From positions 537,995-601,994 of the forward strand of contig DKPQ01000023.1 of the NCBI GenBank assembly GCA_002471275.1: DNA of 64,000 nt, written 5' to 3'. Of this stretch, positions 61,303 to 64,000 are shown piece by piece (position 1 is the stretch's first letter; each line of letters opens with the position of its first letter). This stretch comes from Flammeovirgaceae bacterium UBA7330. Its GTDB lineage: Bacteria; Bacteroidota; Bacteroidia; Cytophagales; Cyclobacteriaceae. Position numbers and translations under genes: made by a program. The notes under the pieces are model-generated. The model did no database searches. It was not told where the DNA came from and worked only from the letters and a program-made list of their open reading frames with translations.

Positions 61303-61972
61303 ATATGATCTGTTCTGCGAGTTTTACAATTTTATCAACCTGATCGTTAAAAGTCAAATGGGTTGTGTCCACCACAATAGCATCATCGGCCTGAACCAAT
61401 GGACTATCAGCTCGTGAAGAGTCAGCTTTATCTCGACTCATTAAATTGAAAGAAATAACAGAAAGTTCCTCAGCAATTCCTTTTTCCATTAGTTCTTTCT
61501 GCCTTCTCTCCGCCCTTACTTTCAACGACGCAGTCATGAAGACTTTCAGTTCAGCATCGGGAAACACTACGGTGCCAATATCCCTACCATCCATGACCAC
61601 ACCCTTTTCGGCACCAATTTGCCGTTGCTGACTCACCATTGCTCTTCTCACACTGGAGACGGCACTAACCTCACTTACATGTTGGTTAACTTCCATTGTT
61701 CGGATAAACTCTTCTGCAAATGTACCATTTAATAGGACTTGAGAGTTGCCTGAAGCATCGATTTTAAACTGTATGTCGATAGATTCAAGTGCCTCTCCCA
61801 CCTGATCATGGTTAGACAGGGCAATATCATTTTGCAAGAAATAGTAGGTAGTGGCTCTATACATGGCACCACTGTCAATGTACATATAGCCCAACTTTTT
61901 CGCTACGACTTTGGCAGTACTACTCTTCCCACAGGCAGAATGGCCATCTATTGCAATGATGATTTTATGCAT
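61292..61972 (-). CDS. cmk: Cytidylate kinase
   Basis: A 226-residue kinase phosphorylating CMP and dCMP. IAIDGHSACGKSSTAKVVAK at 6-25 is the P-loop, MYIDSGAMYRATTYYFL near 30-46 is the nucleotide site, and GRDIGTVVFPDAELKVFMTA near 128-147 is the CMP-binding core. The ATG at 61972 overlaps the stop of the small lipoprotein ORF by one base; a TTG two codons upstream is less likely. It lies between fabD and ispH on the same strand, as an operon. Confidence 0.97.
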   Translation of the reverse strand: MHKIIIAIDGHSACGKSSTAKVVAKKLGYMYIDSGAMYRATTYYFLQNDIALSNHDQVGEALESIDIQFKIDASGNSQVLLNGTFAEEFIRTMEVNQHVSEVSAVSSVRRAMVSQQRQIGAEKGVVMDGRDIGTVVFPDAELKVFMTASLKVRAERRQKELMEKGIAEELSVISFNLMSRDKADSSRADSPLVQADDAIVVDTTHLTFNDQVDKIVKLAEQIIYDR

Positions 61973-62121
61973 TAGCAATCATGGATTGGACAAGGCAGGG
62001 GTTTACCTCTCTTAATTTTTTTGCTGCTGTCATAGGTTGCTGAAGGTCCCTTGCGACATCCGCCAAGAACCATCATAAAAACCAATATCAGCAATGTAAC
62101 TAACCTTTTAGAGGTTCTCAT
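61972..62121 (-). CDS. 49-residue lipoprotein between fabD and cmk
   Basis: A short frame from the ATG at 62121 to TAA at 61972-61974. It begins MRTSKRLVTLLILVFMMVLG, a positively charged then hydrophobic signal, followed by the lipobox cysteine at residue 22 (LGGC) and a basic 27-residue tail ending PLPCPIHDC. The tail has two further cysteines. It overlaps the fabD stop by four bases (ATGA) and the cmk start by one (TAATG), so it is translated within the operon. I know no family for it; similar tiny lipoproteins are easily missed by annotation. Confidence 0.7.
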   Translation of the reverse strand: MRTSKRLVTLLILVFMMVLGGCRKGPSATYDSSKKIKRGKPLPCPIHDC

Positions 62122-62990
62122 ATACTCATGGTCTCTGCTTCACGATCTATTTTCTTCACAAGTCCCTGCAGCACCTTTCCTGGACCACATTCGATGAATG
62201 AAGCAGCACCATCGGCAATCATGGCTTGTACACTCTGTGTCCATTTTACCGGTGCAGTAAGCTGAGCTACCAGATTGTTTTTGATTTCGCTGATATCAGT
62301 ATGACCAGATGCATCCACATTTTGATAGACTGCACAGGAAGGCGTGCCAAACTTAGTTTCGTTAATGGCAGCGGCAAGCTCTTCGCGTGCCGGTTCCATC
62401 AGCGGTGAATGAAAAGCACCACCTACAGGAAGGATCAGTGCACGTTTGGCACCAGCTTCTTTCATTTTCTCACAGGCAATCTCCACTCCTCTAATAGAAC
62501 CGGAAATAACCAGCTGTCCCGGGCAATTGTAATTGGCAGGAACTACGATCTCGTCGATCTCACTACAAATTTCTTCTACCTTTTCATCGGGAAGACCTAA
62601 AACAGCCGCCATCGTTGATTCCTGTACTTCACAGGCCTTTTGCATCGCAGAAGCACGCTTGGACACAAGCTTTAATCCATCTTCAAAGCTTAGGATTCCA
62701 TTGGCAACCAAAGCAGAAAACTCACCGAGTGAATGTCCTGCTACCATATCCGGCTTGAAACTGTCATTGATCAAGGCTGCAACCACGCTGTGAATAAATA
62801 TGGCCGGTTGTGTTACTTTGGTTTGCTTCAGTTCTTCATCGGTACCTGAAAACATGATCTTCGAGATGGAAAAACCGAGGATGTCATCGGCTTGCTCAAA
62901 ATATTTTTTTGCCTCGGCACTGGAATCATAGAGATCCTTGCCCATTCCTGAAAATTGTGCCCCTTGTCCCGGGAAAATATATGCGTTCAT
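62118..62990 (-). CDS. fabD: Malonyl-CoA:ACP S-malonyltransferase
   Basis: A 290-residue acyltransferase of fatty acid synthesis. NAYIFPGQGAQFSGMGKDLY is the N-terminal motif, VAGHSLGEFSALVANG near 85-100 has the nucleophilic serine, and LPVGGAFHSPLMEPAREEL near 192-210 has the catalytic histidine. The open frame continues to 63119 but residues before the ATG at 62990 do not fit FabD, so 62990 is the start. It is 37 bases after the DCC-family gene. Confidence 0.97.
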   Translation of the reverse strand: MNAYIFPGQGAQFSGMGKDLYDSSAEAKKYFEQADDILGFSISKIMFSGTDEELKQTKVTQPAIFIHSVVAALINDSFKPDMVAGHSLGEFSALVANGILSFEDGLKLVSKRASAMQKACEVQESTMAAVLGLPDEKVEEICSEIDEIVVPANYNCPGQLVISGSIRGVEIACEKMKEAGAKRALILPVGGAFHSPLMEPAREELAAAINETKFGTPSCAVYQNVDASGHTDISEIKNNLVAQLTAPVKWTQSVQAMIADGAASFIECGPGKVLQGLVKKIDREAETMSI

Positions 62991-63027
62991 CCTAAATAGT
63001 AGTTTGTGGGATGCAAATCTATACCAA

Positions 63028-63429
63028 TCAAAAGGAATCAAGAAAACGAGCGCGAAGTTCTGGCGTTGGCACCATGCATTCACTCCGCTTACCAAACCAA
63101 CGGTAGCGGTTTCTGGCAATTAATCTATATACCGCATCTCTGAGAAATTTGGGTAAAACAATCAAACCGTACAACAGCTTCCATCCTCCTCTAAGTTGTT
63201 TCGCAATACGTAAAGCAGCTGTACTCTCTTTATAAATGACTCCCCCCTCAAACAGCAAAATAGTATCCATGGAAAGGCTTGTGGAACCTACTAAATCTCT
63301 CGAATAGTCTGACTGGAGCGAAGAGAATCTGAATTTCCCTTCCGGATCACGTTTAATAATAAACATAACTGATGCATTACAAAGATTACAAACTCCATCG
63401 AAAAGGATGACCGGATGATTGTGTGACAT
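63028..63429 (-). CDS. DCC-family (DUF393) thiol-disulphide oxidoreductase-like protein
   Basis: A 133-residue protein with FDGVCNLCNASVMFII at the N-terminus, the D-G-x-C-x-x-C motif of the DCC family, and RWFGKRSECMVPTPELRARF at the end. Members look thioredoxin-like, but their role is not established. The ATG at 63429 overlaps the stop of the upstream gene (TAATG); the ATG at 63450 would give a 22-base overlap and seven extra residues. Confidence 0.88.
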   Translation of the reverse strand: MSHNHPVILFDGVCNLCNASVMFIIKRDPEGKFRFSSLQSDYSRDLVGSTSLSMDTILLFEGGVIYKESTAALRIAKQLRGGWKLLYGLIVLPKFLRDAVYRLIARNRYRWFGKRSECMVPTPELRARFLDSF

Positions 63430-64000
63430 TACCTCAGAAGCTGTACCCATCCGCTAAAGACTTCAGTGGGTTTCGTTTGTTCCAGCACATCAAATTCCAC
63501 TTCAGCCGAATAATAATAGACTCCGGCTGGCACTTCAATCCCGGTATTGGAATACCCATCCCAATTGATCAACACATTGTTCTCATTATTGACCGAGTTG
63601 TAAGAGTAAAGCACTTTTCCACTCCTGTCGAAGACTGTGAAAAGGACACGTTCTACAAACCGGGTACAATTCGCATTGTCAAAACCCTCAATATCCGAGA
63701 ACTGATCATTATAATAAGGTGTGAAAGTGTCATTCACCCCATCATTATTGGGTGAAAAAGCATTGGGCAGTCTGAAGTTGGGACAATTATCCCTGCATAT
63801 CTCATCGGTCATCTCACTGGTATTGCCTGACCTGTCGACCGCCTGAATGCGATAGCATCCCTTGAATGACGGTAGGTCTTCGTGCGTAAATTCGGTATTG
63901 AATGATGTACCTACAATCTGATAATCTTCTTCTCGTCCTGTAGCTGAATACCATACATTGTAAAACTGGATGTCCATGTCGCAGGTTGGGTCCTGGTCTA
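63429..64000 (-). CDS. Type IX secretion substrate, gliding motility-associated C-terminal domain (5' part outside window)
   Basis: The frame is open to the window edge, so this is the last 190 residues of a larger secreted protein. LPNAFSPNNDGVNDTFTP is the CHU_C/gliding-type C-terminal sorting motif. It is followed by VLFTVFDRSGKVLYSY, then INWDGYSNTGIEVPAGVYYY and FSGWVQLLR at the end, all typical. Before it lies a fibronectin-like or PKD-like segment (YRIQAVDRSGNTSEMTDEIC). Export and attachment would use the type IX system. Confidence 0.92.
   Translation of the reverse strand, partial: DQDPTCDMDIQFYNVWYSATGREEDYQIVGTSFNTEFTHEDLPSFKGCYRIQAVDRSGNTSEMTDEICRDNCPNFRLPNAFSPNNDGVNDTFTPYYNDQFSDIEGFDNANCTRFVERVLFTVFDRSGKVLYSYNSVNNENNVLINWDGYSNTGIEVPAGVYYYSAEVEFDVLEQTKPTEVFSGWVQLLR

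Noticed and set aside
62991..63119. N-terminal extension of FabD by 43 residues
   Set aside because: The family motif starts exactly at MNAYIFPGQGAQ from the ATG at 62990; the extension would overlap the DCC gene and has no FabD similarity.
1..64000. tRNA, rRNA, CRISPR arrays, prophage
   Set aside because: No cloverleaf-like sequence, rRNA segment, regularly spaced repeat or phage structural gene was seen in the gaps on either strand.

Overview
The window comes from a member of the Bacteroidota, most likely the order Cytophagales. The evidence is two SusC/SusD pairs, an ECF sigma/FecR pair with an STN-domain SusC, a gliding-motility-type (type IX secretion) C-terminal domain, an argF' transcarbamylase (the Bacteroidota and xanthomonad type, acting on acylated ornithine) in place of ordinary argF, an Na+-translocating NADH:quinone reductase operon, and promoters of the TTTG / TAnnTTTG type. 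I saw no tRNA, rRNA, CRISPR array or complete insertion sequence. No gene-free stretch exceeds 300 bases; the longest are 27424-27715 and 54679-54952, described in their own entries.

Layout. 1-12197: 3' truncated dnaE with a fused proofreading domain, small genes, three tandem Uma2-family nuclease paralogues on an exact 642-bp period, and the addA-addB recombination nuclease pair. 12444-19000: a PIN toxin/antitoxin pair, a gene broken by an in-frame amber codon, an SGNH-type secreted hydrolase, two tandem universal stress proteins, and a coupled TetR-ABC1 kinase pair. 19070-28807: a TonB-dependent beta-barrel protein, an AraC regulator, a first SusC/SusD pair with a good promoter and terminator, a perfect 31-bp palindrome and an AT-rich propeller lipoprotein. 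28820-31487: a secreted pectate lyase with an octamer repeat in its leader, and a PPi-type phosphofructokinase.

31593-46208 (minus strand) is the most distinctive accessory block: ECF sigma, FecR anti-sigma, STN-SusC, SusD, a 1113-residue VCBS/ASPIC propeller protein, a PAP2/haloperoxidase-like protein with the complete catalytic signature, a second VCBS/ASPIC protein with a C-terminal membrane anchor, and a DUF1080 lipoprotein. The last four are coupled by short overlaps or a 10-bp gap. Between fecR and susC an intrinsic terminator points the opposite way, with a promoter-like element near the susC start codon. Together they suggest an antisense RNA of about 110 nt over the susC leader.

46355-54678 is an arginine operon on the minus strand: GNAT acyltransferase, argG, argC, proC, argF', argB, argE-type M20 deacylase and argH. 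argD is absent, and a DUF4160-DUF2442 pair in the opposite orientation sits between argE and argH. 54953-60229 holds a DUF502 membrane protein and nqrA-E; nqrF is not at the end of the operon, where a strong bidirectional terminator stands. 60403-64000 holds ispH, cmk, a 49-residue lipoprotein ORF coupled on both sides, fabD, a DCC-family protein and the C-terminal part of a type IX secretion substrate.
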